Assembly: GCF_013377295.1 (NCBI RefSeq) | Contig: NZ_CP016180.1 | Location: 1,798,001-1,862,000, forward strand | DNA length: 64,000 bases | Source: Pasteurella skyensis | GTDB lineage: Bacteria > Pseudomonadota > Gammaproteobacteria > Enterobacterales > Pasteurellaceae | Direction: 5' to 3' | Shown here: one piece after another, positions 1-8,876 of the stretch | Position numbering within the stretch: position 1 is the first letter of the stretch | Layout of the letters: each line of letters starts with the position of its first letter | Position numbers and translations under genes: made by a program | The notes under the pieces: model-generated | What the model was told of the DNA's origin: nothing | Seen by the model: only the letters and a program-made list of their open reading frames with translations | Database searches by the model: none

Positions 1-510
1 AGCAATCTCTCTGACATCTTTACCTGCAATATAGGCAATCAAGAACATTGTATCGCCTTGACGAACCGTATAAACGTTTTTGTCATAAAATCCTTTATCA
101 ATTTCACTGTAAATAGGTTTATGAGTCGCATCATCCCGAGGAATATTTATCGCTCCCTCTGCGACAGTTGGCTTTTCCATTGTCTTTGGCGTTACATTTG
201 TAACTACCTGTTGCTGTGTCACTGTAGGCGCAACATTGGTATTTACAACAGAATTTCCTTTTGGTTGAACTGCTGGTACCACTGAACTTGCCCCTGCTCT
301 TGGTGCGGTATTCATTGAAGTTGGCATTCTTGTTTTTTGAATATTTGCATTATGCTGGTAACCTGCTTTTCCAGCACGATTCACAGGACGAGTAGTGCCT
401 GGAAAAAGATCTGCATTAGAAGCATACCCAACAGGTGCCGCTCGCTGAGAGCTACAAGAAGCTAAGACCACCGCCCCTAGAGGAAGCAGTAAAAATGTTT
501 TTTTCATCAT
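1..510 (-). CDS. nlpD: LysM lipoprotein, NlpD family (partial, 3' end outside window)
   Basis: The reading frame runs off the window edge, so only the first ~170 residues are visible. It starts MMKKTFLLLPLGAVVLASC, a lipoprotein signal with lipobox LASC, then a low-complexity Pro/Thr/Val-rich linker, then a LysM domain beginning YTVRQGDTMFLIAYIAGKD. NlpD proteins are outer-membrane lipoproteins that activate cell-wall amidases during division through a C-terminal degenerate M23 domain, which would lie past base 1. Two adjacent ATGs (508-510 and 505-507) both fit the AGAG ribosome site. The neighbourhood (surE, yqaA, then nlpD) matches the conserved surE-nlpD locus of gamma-proteobacteria. It could instead be a second short LysM protein; the part outside the window decides. 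Confidence 0.8.
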   Translation of the reverse strand, partial: MMKKTFLLLPLGAVVLASCSSQRAAPVGYASNADLFPGTTRPVNRAGKAGYQHNANIQKTRMPTSMNTAPRAGASSVVPAVQPKGNSVVNTNVAPTVTQQQVVTNVTPKTMEKPTVAEGAINIPRDDATHKPIYSEIDKGFYDKNVYTVRQGDTMFLIAYIAGKDVREIA

Positions 511-534
511 ATCAATCTCTATTAAATAAACTTA

Positions 535-981
535 CTATCGAAGTTTTAGCACTTGTCCAATTGTTAAACTATATGTTTGATTTAAATTGTTTAAACGTGC
601 AAGTGTATTCACATCTTGTCCTGATAAATAAGAAATCAAAAATAGAGTATCACCTTTTTGTACTGTATAAGTACTACCAGTATAAGAACCTTTCGTCATT
701 TGACTATAATCAGGACGACCTTCTGCATCTCTAGGAATGGTAATAGTTTGAGTGTTTTGTGATACTGAGGTCGCTGGTGTTGTTTCCTCTTGATAGATTG
801 GACTCTCAACTTGAGTAGGAGTATACACTGTAGTTTCAGTATTTTGCCAACCCACATTGGTCGTTTCAATTGCTGGTGGTGGCGGTGGCAATACATCTTC
901 ATCTTCCATTGCTGGGCTATATGTTGAACAGCCAGCTAAAGTTAATGCCGTCATTGGAAATAGTAAAAATAATTTTTTCAT
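535..981 (-). CDS. short LysM-domain lipoprotein, NlpD-like paralogue
   Basis: A 148-residue lipoprotein: signal MKKLFLLFPMTALTLAGC with lipobox LAGC, an acidic/proline stretch (DEDVLPPPPPA), a Thr-rich linker, and one C-terminal LysM domain (about 104-148, YTVQKGDTLFLISYLSG). It stops right after LysM and has no M23 peptidase domain, unlike full NlpD (about 400 residues in Haemophilus). The stretch ITIPRDAEGRPDYSQM before LysM matches INIPRDDATHKPIYSEI in the next gene downstream, so the two are tandem paralogues. It is probably anchored in the outer membrane and binds peptidoglycan. It lies between yqaA and the partial nlpD, all on the minus strand with gaps under 30 bases, so one operon is likely. 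Confidence 0.85.
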   Translation of the reverse strand: MKKLFLLFPMTALTLAGCSTYSPAMEDEDVLPPPPPAIETTNVGWQNTETTVYTPTQVESPIYQEETTPATSVSQNTQTITIPRDAEGRPDYSQMTKGSYTGSTYTVQKGDTLFLISYLSGQDVNTLARLNNLNQTYSLTIGQVLKLR

Positions 982-999
982 TATGTCTCTCCTTGCTAT

Positions 1000-1584
1000 T
1001 TATTTAAAAAATTGATAGAGAAAATAAGCTATCACTGCTAATAATACAACTGACCAGCCAATAATTTCAATCGATTTACGGATTTTATTTGCATATTTTT
1101 CTCCTCCCCAAGCAGATAATTTTGCTACAAGCAAAAAACGCAGGAAACGAGATATTGTGGCAGTTAATACAAAAGGTAAGAATAACATTTGCATTACGCC
1201 AGCACAAATCGTAAATATTTTGTAGGGAATTGGCGAGAACCCTGCTAGAAAGACCACAAAAACACCCCATTGTTCAAACCAAGTAATGGTTTGTTCAAAT
1301 TTAGTTTGATAGCCCCAAGTTATAATAATGTCTTTTACCCAATCAAAAGCAAAATAACCAATGCTATATCCTATTGCACCACCTAGTACTGATGCGATAG
1401 TCGTATAAATAGCATAACGAGTCGCCAATTTCGGCTTACTCATCGACATTGGAATAAGCATTACATCAGGTGGAATAGGGAAAAATATCGCCTCAATAAA
1501 GCTGATAAAACTTAACCATAACCACGCTAAGCGGTGTGATGACCACTCCATTACCTTGTCATAAACCGTGCCAAATAATTTCAT
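1000..1584 (-). CDS. yqaA: YqaA/DedA-family inner-membrane protein
   Basis: 194 residues with several hydrophobic segments. The pattern FIEAIFFPIPPDVMLIPM near the N-terminus and GFSPIPYKIFTICAGVM in the middle is that of the YqaA branch of the DedA/SNARE-associated superfamily, thought to act in membrane lipid or proton-gradient homeostasis; exact function is unknown. The start ATG directly abuts the surE stop codon (TAA then ATG), so it is translationally coupled to surE. The position between surE and nlpD is conserved in Haemophilus and relatives. Confidence 0.85.
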   Translation of the reverse strand: MKLFGTVYDKVMEWSSHRLAWLWLSFISFIEAIFFPIPPDVMLIPMSMSKPKLATRYAIYTTIASVLGGAIGYSIGYFAFDWVKDIIITWGYQTKFEQTITWFEQWGVFVVFLAGFSPIPYKIFTICAGVMQMLFLPFVLTATISRFLRFLLVAKLSAWGGEKYANKIRKSIEIIGWSVVLLAVIAYFLYQFFK

Positions 1585-2352
1585 TTAAAATTTTTCTTTT
1601 AAACCTGCAATAGATTGATGAGCAGTCATATCTGCTTGAATCGGTGTAATGGACACTTTATTTTGTTTAACTGCAAAAAAGTCTGTGCCTTCGCCCTCAT
1701 CAATAGGTGTACCACTTGGTCCAATCCAATAAACAGTCGCATCTCTTGGATCTTTCTCTTTAATGATTTTTGCATCTGCAAGACGATTCCCACAGCGAGT
1801 AATTTCAATACCAGCTAACTTTGAATAAGGGACATTTGGCACATTTACATTCAGAATTTGTTTATTTGGCAGAAGATCTATTTCTATTTTTTGAAGTAAA
1901 TCGAGAACAACTTTAGCCGCTGTTTCAAAATGATGTTCACCTGATACAAGATAAGTAGAGTCATTTTTTTCAACCAAAGAGACTGCAATAGAAGGTAATG
2001 GTAAATGACGACCTTCAATTGCTGCAGCGACGGTTCCTGAATAAATCACATCATCACCCAAATTTGCTCCGTGATTAATCCCAGAAACAACTAAATCAAA
2101 CTCTTCTTCAAGAAAGCCATTTAATGCTAAATGTACGCAGTCTGCAGGTGTACCTGCGACAACAGTATAATTTTGTTCTGATAGCTTTTTCACTCTTAAT
2201 GGGTCAACCAAAGTTAAACAACTTGATGCCGCACTTCTATTTCTATCTGGCGCAACTATCGTTACATTATGTCCTGCCTCACGTAACGTCGAAGCCAATA
2301 CATTGATACCCTTTGCGTGGATACCATCATCATTACTTATTAAAATTTTCAT
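1585..2352 (-). CDS. surE: 5'/3'-nucleotidase SurE
   Basis: 255 residues. The N-terminus MKILISNDDGIHAKGI holds the metal-binding NDDG signature (D8, D9), followed by AAPDRNRSAASSCLT and VSGINHGANLGDDVIYSGTV, all hallmark SurE motifs. SurE hydrolyses nucleoside 5'- and 3'-monophosphates and short polyphosphate in the cytoplasm and helps stationary-phase survival. Length is normal for the family. It heads the surE-yqaA-LysM-nlpD cluster; an uptake signal sequence lies just upstream at 2370-2404. Confidence 0.95.
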   Translation of the reverse strand: MKILISNDDGIHAKGINVLASTLREAGHNVTIVAPDRNRSAASSCLTLVDPLRVKKLSEQNYTVVAGTPADCVHLALNGFLEEEFDLVVSGINHGANLGDDVIYSGTVAAAIEGRHLPLPSIAVSLVEKNDSTYLVSGEHHFETAAKVVLDLLQKIEIDLLPNKQILNVNVPNVPYSKLAGIEITRCGNRLADAKIIKEKDPRDATVYWIGPSGTPIDEGEGTDFFAVKQNKVSITPIQADMTAHQSIAGLKEKF

Positions 2353-2369
2353 TTACTTTCCTTATATAA

Positions 2370-2404
2370 AATTTGTAAATTTTTGTTAAGATCTTACCGC
2401 TTGT
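2370..2404. repeat. DNA uptake signal sequence, Apl type
   Basis: AAATTTGTAAATTTTT followed about 12 bases later by ACCGCTTGT (2396-2404), the reverse complement of the ACAAGCGGT core. It sits in the gap between fic and surE. Confidence 0.75.
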
Positions 2405-2415
2405 TTTCTTATTGT

Positions 2416-3402
2416 TTATTTAAAATAAATTCTGGCTTTATTCTTACCACTTGCTTGCAATAGACCATAAGCCACAAACTTATTCAAATAACGCCTTACC
2501 GTTGGAGCTGATTTTGCCAATAATTGCTGAGCTTGTTGGTTACTAATTTGAGCGTGATTGTCTAAATAATACTTTATTTTAGAATAAGCTTCTTTTTCAA
2601 GTGTTGAAAATTTATCGCTCACCATATCGCTCATTATATCGCTCATCTGTTTTTCTGGATATGTTTGAATTGTTTCTAAAATAGTAGCTAGAATAAATTC
2701 AATAAATACTGTCGCAGAACTTGTCTTATCCGCTTGTCTTAATGTTGCATAATACTCATTCTGATGTTCATATACCATTGTTTCAATCGGTAACCATTCA
2801 AAAACTGGATTTTCTTTGCTTAATAAAACACTTTGCCATAAACGTCCCATTCGTCCATTACCATCAGCAAAAGGGTGAATAAGCTCTAATTCATAATGTA
2901 TTACACAACTTTTAATTAAAGCAGGTGTATCATCATTTTTTGCCCAATCAAATAAATCTTTTACTAATTTAGGGACAAACTCAGGTCTTGCCCCCATATG
3001 AATGACTTCACCTTGATGATTAAAAATCCCAACATCACCAGTACGAAAAGATCCTGCATCATTGGTCAATCCTTGCATCATTAAACGATGAGCCATTAAA
3101 AAATCTTTAACAGAATAAGGTGAAAAATGATGTATTTTTTCATAGGCATCATAAGCATTTTTCACTTCTTGAATTTCTTTTGGCGAACCCAATACCCGCT
3201 TTCCATTGATAATATCAGTGACCTGCTCAAGACTCATTGAGTTATTTTCAATCGCTAATGATGCCTGAATAGAACGTAAACGGTTATTTTTTCGCAAATG
3301 TAGCTGCTTTTCATAATCCGCTTGTAAACGCCCAATTTTTTCTGATATTTGTACCATTAAATTCAGAGATTTATTGGTTATTTCAAAAGGCGGCTTGTTC
3401 AT
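2416..3402 (-). CDS. Fic-family adenylyltransferase-like protein, class II
   Basis: 328 residues. The Fic core motif HPFADGNGRMGR lies near residue 176-187 and contains the catalytic His plus the nucleotide-binding GNGRxxR. Near the N-terminus SLAIEN (48-53) fits the (S/T)xxxE(G/N) inhibitory helix that places this in class II, where the Glu blocks the ATP site until relieved. The C-terminal ~60 residues look like a winged helix-turn-helix (QISNQQAQQLLAKSAPTVRR). Fic proteins usually transfer AMP to target hydroxyls; the target here is unknown. A short repeat MSDIMSDMVSD (about 252-262) precedes the helix-turn-helix and is echoed by an upstream mini-ORF. It is a solo accessory gene; no antitoxin is adjacent. 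Confidence 0.88.
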   Translation of the reverse strand: MNKPPFEITNKSLNLMVQISEKIGRLQADYEKQLHLRKNNRLRSIQASLAIENNSMSLEQVTDIINGKRVLGSPKEIQEVKNAYDAYEKIHHFSPYSVKDFLMAHRLMMQGLTNDAGSFRTGDVGIFNHQGEVIHMGARPEFVPKLVKDLFDWAKNDDTPALIKSCVIHYELELIHPFADGNGRMGRLWQSVLLSKENPVFEWLPIETMVYEHQNEYYATLRQADKTSSATVFIEFILATILETIQTYPEKQMSDIMSDMVSDKFSTLEKEAYSKIKYYLDNHAQISNQQAQQLLAKSAPTVRRYLNKFVAYGLLQASGKNKARIYFK

Positions 3403-3405
3403 TTA

Positions 3406-3450
3406 TCACCCTAATTCAAATAAAAATTTATCACTCATTATATCGCTCAT
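3406..3450 (-). other. 14-codon upstream ORF in frame with fic
   Basis: ATG at 3448-3450 opens MSDIMSDKFLFELG and stops at TGA 3406-3408; a TAA (3403-3405) and then the fic ATG (3402) follow in the same frame. The first residues repeat the MSDIMSD.VSDKF motif found inside the Fic protein. There is no clear ribosome site for it. It may be a leader peptide that couples to fic translation, or the remnant of a duplication. The DNA is directly readable; the role is inference. Confidence 0.4.
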
Positions 3451-3504
3451 CCAATTGTATTTCTAATTTTGCAAATTTTTAATTAAATGTGACCGCTTCA
3501 ATTA

Positions 3505-4299
3505 TTAACTTTTACGCTTTTTATAAGCAATAACCATAATTAACACTCCCAAAACAATCATCGGTAGTGACAATGTTTGTCCACGTGTGATAATCCCTAA
3601 ATCAAGAGTAAGGCTCATATCTGGTTCTCTGAAATTTTCAACGATAAAGCGGAAAATACCATAGCACAGTAAGAATAGCCCTGATACAGCACCAAGTGGG
3701 CGAGGTTTGCGAATAAATACATTTAAAATGATAAATAACAGCACGCCTTCTAGTAGAAATTCATAAATTTGCGATGGATGGCGTGGTTGATAATCAACGT
3801 GAGGGAAGATCATTGCCCAAGGTACATCAGTAGTTCTTCCCCATAGTTCACCATTAATAAAGTTCCCTAATCGTCCCATTCCTAAACCAAAAGGGATCAG
3901 TGGTGCAGCAAAATCAGCGGTTTCCCAAAATGTATGTTTTTGACGACGAGCTGTCCAAAGCATTGCAATGATGACCCCAATTAAACCTCCGTGAAACGAC
4001 ATTCCTCCTTCCCAAATACGGAACAGATAAAGAGGATCTTGAAGGAGTTTATCAAAGCTATAGAAGAATACATCCCCAATGCGACCACCTAATATAACGC
4101 CGAAAAATCCGTTATAAAGCAATTGATCGACTTGTTCAACTGTCCATAAGCCATTAGATTTTTTTGCTCTGCGTGTACCCAACCAATAAGCAAAGGCAAA
4201 ACCAATAAGATACATTAAGCCATACCATCGTAACGCAACAGGGCCGATTTGAAAGATAATTGGATCGATATTTGGATAAATTAAATAATTGTCGTACAT
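3505..4299 (-). CDS. lgt: phosphatidylglycerol:prolipoprotein diacylglyceryl transferase
   Basis: 264 residues, polytopic. Contains the Lgt signature [14 protein letters not shown] (R143, N146) and SFHGGLIG with H103, the same positions as the essential His and Arg of the E. coli enzyme. It transfers diacylglycerol from phosphatidylglycerol to the lipobox Cys of prolipoproteins in the inner membrane, the first step in maturing the lipoproteins seen in this window (NlpD, BamD and others). The lgt - TSUP exporter - rppH order and nearby thyA are conserved in Haemophilus. Confidence 0.96.
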   Translation of the reverse strand: MYDNYLIYPNIDPIIFQIGPVALRWYGLMYLIGFAFAYWLGTRRAKKSNGLWTVEQVDQLLYNGFFGVILGGRIGDVFFYSFDKLLQDPLYLFRIWEGGMSFHGGLIGVIIAMLWTARRQKHTFWETADFAAPLIPFGLGMGRLGNFINGELWGRTTDVPWAMIFPHVDYQPRHPSQIYEFLLEGVLLFIILNVFIRKPRPLGAVSGLFLLCYGIFRFIVENFREPDMSLTLDLGIITRGQTLSLPMIVLGVLIMVIAYKKRKS

Positions 4300-4320
4300 T
4301 TTTACTCTTTTACTTGAAAT

Positions 4321-5121
4321 CTAATATTTAAAAAACATATTGATTGCAATCACAACCAATAATAATGAGAATGCTCTTTTTAAACTACCCACCGATAAAA
4401 TAGTGGCTAATTTTGCGCCTAGCTTTGAGGTAAAAAAAGACACCGATACAATACCCAATAATGCAGGTAAATAGACATAGCCTAAAGAGTAAGCTGGTAA
4501 GTGAGGCGCATCATAACCATAAAAAACGAAGCTACACATCCCTGTTATTCCTAGTAAACAGCCACACAAGGAAGATGTGCCAATGGCTCGTTTCAGTGGT
4601 AGTCCTCGACTTTCTAGGAAAGGTACAATAAAACCACCACCTGCGATACCTGCTAAACTTGCCAATACACCAATTGTACCACCTGCAATCACCATAGATT
4701 TTGTGGTTAATTGCTTCAGCTGTCTTTTAGGTGTTTTTATGGATAAAAACATTTTGAGTGATAGGTAGAGCATCAACACCGCAAACACTTTTGTAATAAT
4801 ATGTTTAGGTAGCCCTGTTACAACAGCCGCTGTTACAAACCCCATTATCATCAGTGGTGGCACAAAAAATTTGATGACTGAAAATTCTATATTACCTAAT
4901 TTATGATGATGTTGAGCCGCAGAAAAGGTATTTACAACAATGGTAGAAAACGACGTCCCCAATGCCATTGACATTATCAACTCATCGGGCACACCAATAT
5001 GAGCAAATAAATAGACCAATGCAGGCACTATAACCATTCCACCGCCAATTCCAAATAGCCCTGCTAATAACCCTGAAATCGCGCCTAAGCACAAAAAAAC
5101 AATAAAAATCGTTATTGTCAT
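4321..5121 (-). CDS. TSUP-family sulfite/anion exporter (TauE/SafE)
   Basis: About 266 residues with 7-8 predicted membrane segments and the two family repeats GLLAGLFGIGGGMVIVPAL and SLAGIAGGGFIVPFL. TSUP proteins move sulfite, sulfonates or other small organic anions across the inner membrane; the substrate here is not clear. The start was placed at the ATG 5119-5121, which overlaps the rppH stop (TAATG) and has GGAG nine bases upstream. A GTG at 5136 would add five residues and lie inside rppH; it is less likely. Confidence 0.88.
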   Translation of the reverse strand: MTITIFIVFLCLGAISGLLAGLFGIGGGMVIVPALVYLFAHIGVPDELIMSMALGTSFSTIVVNTFSAAQHHHKLGNIEFSVIKFFVPPLMIMGFVTAAVVTGLPKHIITKVFAVLMLYLSLKMFLSIKTPKRQLKQLTTKSMVIAGGTIGVLASLAGIAGGGFIVPFLESRGLPLKRAIGTSSLCGCLLGITGMCSFVFYGYDAPHLPAYSLGYVYLPALLGIVSVSFFTSKLGAKLATILSVGSLKRAFSLLLVVIAINMFFKY

Positions 5122-5690
5122 TAACGCTTTCTCCACGATGATTTGCGATGATGCTTTGATCGAGGACTTTTTTCGCCTTTGGAATGCTCTGTATTATCAA
5201 AGTATCGATGATTGTTTTGACTTAGCACTTGAGCAAACTCTTTCATTGCCTTACGATAAACATCTCGTTTGAAAGAGACAACCTGACGAACGGGATACCA
5301 AAAACTGACCCAACGCCAACCATCAAATTCGGGATTGTTTATTGCATCAAGCTTTATCGCATTTTCACCAGCGACTAATTGCAACAAAAACCATCGCTGT
5401 TTTTGTCCAATACAAACGGGACGAGTGCCTTCATTGCGAATTAAACGTTTAGGTAATTTATATTTTAACCAATATTTAGATGCCCAAATTAACCGTACAT
5501 CATTCTTTGTTAAACCAACTTCTTCATAAAGCTCACGGTACATTGCTGTTTCTATGCTTTCGCCCTCTTTCACTCCCCCTTGAGGAAATTGCCAAGAGTT
5601 TTGTCCAAACCGTTTTGCCCATAGAACTTGTCCACTTTTATTACAAATAACTATGCCAACATTTGGGCGGTATCCATCAGAATCGATCAA
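5121..5690 (-). CDS. rppH: RNA pyrophosphohydrolase
   Basis: 189 residues. A canonical Nudix box ([20 protein letters not shown], residues about 38-57) follows [10 protein letters not shown]. RppH removes pyrophosphate from the 5' end of primary transcripts, which starts RNase E-dependent mRNA decay. The N-terminus [17 protein letters not shown] matches the family. The C-terminal ~30 residues are basic and variable ([15 protein letters not shown]), as is usual. It leads an rppH-TSUP-lgt operon with a one-base stop/start overlap to the exporter. Confidence 0.95.
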   Translation of the reverse strand: MIDSDGYRPNVGIVICNKSGQVLWAKRFGQNSWQFPQGGVKEGESIETAMYRELYEEVGLTKNDVRLIWASKYWLKYKLPKRLIRNEGTRPVCIGQKQRWFLLQLVAGENAIKLDAINNPEFDGWRWVSFWYPVRQVVSFKRDVYRKAMKEFAQVLSQNNHRYFDNTEHSKGEKSPRSKHHRKSSWRKR

Positions 5691-5810
5691 TTTGACCGCC
5701 TTATTTTAAATAATCTTGAATGGTATAGATTGTTTCATACTTTTATTTTTGGAGCAACCGAAACACCACTATTGATTTGTTTATTTCATTCCAACAGTAC
5801 TTATTTTGAA

Positions 5811-6527
5811 TTATTGCTTAAATTTGACCGTACCCGATGCTCGAGTAACAATCGTCTCTTTACCCGCTTCTAATGGTAAGCTATCTTCATCTTGAAAACT
5901 GGATTTTGAAGCATAAGTCATTTGTGCCATTTGACCACGATAAAGTTGTCTAGGTCTATTATTAACACTATCTAATTGAATATTAGATAAAATATAACTT
6001 TTTGCATTCAACCCTTTTTTAATGATATCCGCTTTATGTTGTAATTTTTGAATCATTTCAGCCGTCATTTCATCTTCTAACACGGCCATCTTCTCTGGAG
6101 AAACACTAAAATCAATGGAGTTTAATGCAATCTCATCACCTAGCCCATTAAGTAATTTTTCCATCGCTTCAAAATCTTTACTTTTAAAACGAATATCCCC
6201 TTGTGCTTCCCACCCTTTCACTTTTTCTTTTTTGTAGTGTGGATAATTTTGAATCCCTGTCGCTTCTACTTCAATCGTTGGATATTGTTTTGCCAACTCA
6301 AGTACTTCGTTTAAATTTTTAGAGACAAAGGTTCTTAACTTCGCCAAAGACTCCCCTGTTTTACGACTATACACAGACGCAAACATCAAATCTTTATCTA
6401 CTGTACGGCGCACTTCAGTTGAAAAATGGAAAGTAGATTGATACTTCTGATCCGTTTTTTCTTCCGCCAAAGCTGTGAATGTCGCTGTGATAAGCGGTAA
6501 GATGACCCAATATTTTTGCAATTTCAT
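5811..6527 (-). CDS. SIMPL (DUF541) periplasmic protein, YggE-like
   Basis: 238 residues with a Sec signal peptide (MKLQKYWVILPLITATFTALA, likely cut after ALA). The mature part has the SIMPL arrangement: an N-terminal strand region VRRTVDKDLMFASVYS, a VEATGIQNYPHY segment, and a C-terminal RASGTVKFKQ. SIMPL proteins are periplasmic and linked to oxidative or envelope stress, but the biochemical role is unknown. It stands alone between rppH and the PTS terminator. No cysteine is visible in the mature protein. Confidence 0.75.
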   Translation of the reverse strand: MKLQKYWVILPLITATFTALAEEKTDQKYQSTFHFSTEVRRTVDKDLMFASVYSRKTGESLAKLRTFVSKNLNEVLELAKQYPTIEVEATGIQNYPHYKKEKVKGWEAQGDIRFKSKDFEAMEKLLNGLGDEIALNSIDFSVSPEKMAVLEDEMTAEMIQKLQHKADIIKKGLNAKSYILSNIQLDSVNNRPRQLYRGQMAQMTYASKSSFQDEDSLPLEAGKETIVTRASGTVKFKQ

Positions 6528-6640
6528 TTGTTTTCCTTAAAAAGTAAATATAACAACGGTTAGAGTAATTATTGTGTTATTAGTTCAATTACTGTTACAA
6601 AGTAAAGAGTTGTATTGCTCACCTCCCAAGTAAAAATAAA

Positions 6641-6681
6641 AATCCGATTTATAGGGGAGACTGTCCTATAAATCGGATTTG
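6641..6681 (-). terminator. intrinsic terminator of the PTS operon
   Basis: A perfect 16-base inverted repeat (AAATCCGATTTATAGG at 6641-6656 and its complement at 6666-6681) with a 9-base loop. Read on the minus strand it is followed by TTATTTTTAC, so it ends the transcript of the mannose-family PTS genes. Confidence 0.85.
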
Positions 6682-6719
6682 CTTTGATGAAAGTTAATTA
6701 CTAACTTACTTTAACTTAA

Positions 6720-7514
6720 TTATAAAATACCCAAGAAGGATAATAGAATAGAAAGCCCAAATGTAATGGCAATCAACATAATAGGATTAAAACGTTTTTT
6801 AGTAAGCAGATAATACATACTTAATACATAGCCTAATCCTAAAATATTTGGAAAAATCTTATCAAAAAAGTCTGTTTGAACAGAAACGGTTTTTTGAGCA
6901 TTGACCACTATCTCACTGATAACATTAATATGGACATAGGACGCAATTAAACCACCGATTACAGTGACCCCTAAAATAGTTGCCCCTTTTGCGATAATAT
7001 CGGACTCTTTCTTAATGCGTTCAACAGCATTTATTCCTAAATTATACCCAAGATGGGTTAAAGGAATGCGTAATAGCCAAATGGCAAGGTAAACCGCAAA
7101 AAATAAAATGGGTCCAAGTACGCTACCTGACATTGCCAAAGAAGCACATACCCCTGCCATAATTGGTAACAAGGTGAACCAAAATATCGCATCACCAATC
7201 CCTGCTAAAGGAGCAAATAATGCCAGTTTCAGCCCTTTGATTGTCGCTCGTTTTTCTTTTGCTTCTTCTAATGAAACAAGTAATCCCATTAAAAAGCCAA
7301 CAAGGTTTGGATGGGTATTGATAAATTCCAAATTATCATTCATTGCATCAGAAAGATCTTTTTTATCTTTATGAATTTTCTTTAACAAAGGTAATTGTGA
7401 GTATAGAAAACCACAAGATTGCATTCTTTCATAGTTAAAACTTGCTTGCAAAAATGATGAACGAATAGCAAGTTTGGTAATATCTGATTTGGTAATAACT
7501 TTATTAGATTCCAT
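6720..7514 (-). CDS. PTS mannose/fructose/sorbose family IID component
   Basis: 264 residues from the chosen start MESNKVITKSD. The pattern SSFLQASFNYERMQSCGFLYS, then PLAGIGDAIFWFTLLPIM, and a hydrophobic C-terminus are characteristic of ManZ/AgaD-type EIID. It forms the membrane channel together with IIC. The ATG at 7512-7514 overlaps the end of the IIC gene by 11 bases and has GGAGG upstream; a longer upstream frame to 7583 lies inside IIC and was rejected. It is the last gene of IIB-IIC-IID, followed by a strong terminator. Confidence 0.93.
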   Translation of the reverse strand: MESNKVITKSDITKLAIRSSFLQASFNYERMQSCGFLYSQLPLLKKIHKDKKDLSDAMNDNLEFINTHPNLVGFLMGLLVSLEEAKEKRATIKGLKLALFAPLAGIGDAIFWFTLLPIMAGVCASLAMSGSVLGPILFFAVYLAIWLLRIPLTHLGYNLGINAVERIKKESDIIAKGATILGVTVIGGLIASYVHINVISEIVVNAQKTVSVQTDFFDKIFPNILGLGYVLSMYYLLTKKRFNPIMLIAITFGLSILLSFLGIL

Positions 7515-8304
7515 CTTCTTCGTCCTCCACTTTTCGTGTGATTGTACTAATACTGGATAATATCTGACTACGCTCTTTACCAATGTTATACATTAACATT
7601 GCAAGAGCAAACCCTACTGCTGCTACTGGAAGTAAGTTTGAGAAGGTTAAGAAACTCGCCATTACAAATCCAATAATGAGGTAAGGAACATATTCCAGTT
7701 TGAGTAATACTTTTAATAACATACCAAAACCAACTGCTGGTAAAATTCCTCCTGTTACTTCAAATCCGTGAGTAAGCCATTGAGGTAAACTATTCACAAA
7801 CACTTTCATTGGTTCTTGAGCAATATAAACACATAAGAACACAACAATGGCATAAATACATCCAATAATTGCAGTAGTGGTTATATTTATTTTTGCAATA
7901 CTTTGTACATCTGCGTTATCAGCCGCTTCATCAGCTTTAACCATAAAAATAGTAAATGCCGAGTAGCAGAATAAAATGATATATTGCATTAAAAAGCTAA
8001 ATGGTAAAGCCAAAGCCATAGAAGCCTGTGGGGTTGATCCTGTGGTATAAGCGAGTACCGTTCCCATTACACCTGCCAAAATAGGATTTGGTGGTTGCAC
8101 ACCTCCTGCTGGTGTTAAACCTGCAAAAGCAAGTTCAGTTAAACCACCAACCATTAAACCTGTTTGTAAATCACCTAAAATGGCACCTGTTAAAGTGGCA
8201 ACGATAATTGGTCTAAAAATAAAAAGTGCCTCAAACCAAAAATCAATACCAACAATTAAAGCCATTATGGCAATTCCAATTCCTTGTAACAAAGTAATTT
8301 CCAT
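7504..8304 (-). CDS. PTS mannose-family IIC component
   Basis: 266 residues, highly hydrophobic. The N-terminal QGIGIAIMALIVGIDFW and the segment GLMVGGLTELAFAGLTPAGG are typical of ManY/AgaC-type EIIC, which binds and translocates the sugar. The C-terminus ends in a charged tail (RKVEDEEDGI) overlapping IID. The sequence gives no firm sugar specificity; the style is closer to N-acetylgalactosamine/mannose members than to sorbose, but this is only an impression. No sugar-catabolic genes are adjacent. Confidence 0.93.
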   Translation of the reverse strand: MEITLLQGIGIAIMALIVGIDFWFEALFIFRPIIVATLTGAILGDLQTGLMVGGLTELAFAGLTPAGGVQPPNPILAGVMGTVLAYTTGSTPQASMALALPFSFLMQYIILFCYSAFTIFMVKADEAADNADVQSIAKINITTTAIIGCIYAIVVFLCVYIAQEPMKVFVNSLPQWLTHGFEVTGGILPAVGFGMLLKVLLKLEYVPYLIIGFVMASFLTFSNLLPVAAVGFALAMLMYNIGKERSQILSSISTITRKVEDEEDGI

Positions 8305-8333
8305 AATTTTCTCCTTAATCTGATGAGTTAAAA

Positions 8334-8798
8334 TTATTTAATAAATTCCTTACTATCTCCGGGAACATCCTGTATATACAGCTCAACGCCATAATCTCGG
8401 ATTTTGTGTAAATAGTCTAAGTCTGTTTCATCAACATAGACTTTTTTACTTAATTGTGTTTTTCCTTTTGAAAAGTGCATATTACCAATATTCACTTCTT
8501 CAATCGGTACACCCCCTTCAATCAGCTTCCAAGCAACTTCTGGAGTTGGAACAACAATAAAAATTTTCTGTCGATCTGAAGCTTTATGAATAACGTTAAT
8601 CATTTTTTCAATACTGAAAAAACGCACGCCAGCACCTGAGGTTTGCAAAACACTTGCCATAAGTTGCTGTTGAAGTGGATCTTCTGCGACATCGTCATCA
8701 ACGACTACAACAAGATTAGATTGAAGGGTCATTACCCAAGTCATTCCAACTTGTCCGTGAATTAAACGATTGTCTATACGAGTGAGTAAGATAGGCAT
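8334..8798 (-). CDS. PTS mannose-family IIB component
   Basis: 154 residues. MPILLTRIDNRLIHGQVG contains the phospho-accepting His (H14) in the RxDxRLIHGQV motif of mannose-family EIIB. The rest (VVDDDVAEDPLQQQLM, GNMHFSKGKTQL) follows the family fold. It passes phosphate from a IIA domain to the incoming sugar, yet no mannose-family IIA gene is present in the cluster, so a IIA encoded elsewhere is needed. It is the first gene of the operon, 79 bases downstream of a perfect CRP site. Confidence 0.93.
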   Translation of the reverse strand: MPILLTRIDNRLIHGQVGMTWVMTLQSNLVVVVDDDVAEDPLQQQLMASVLQTSGAGVRFFSIEKMINVIHKASDRQKIFIVVPTPEVAWKLIEGGVPIEEVNIGNMHFSKGKTQLSKKVYVDETDLDYLHKIRDYGVELYIQDVPGDSKEFIK

Positions 8799-8876
8799 AG
8801 TCTCTCCCTATTCGATTATAAAGAATAAATAAAAAGATTGACTGATTATAGATCGGAATTTTCCCATTAGTAATTA

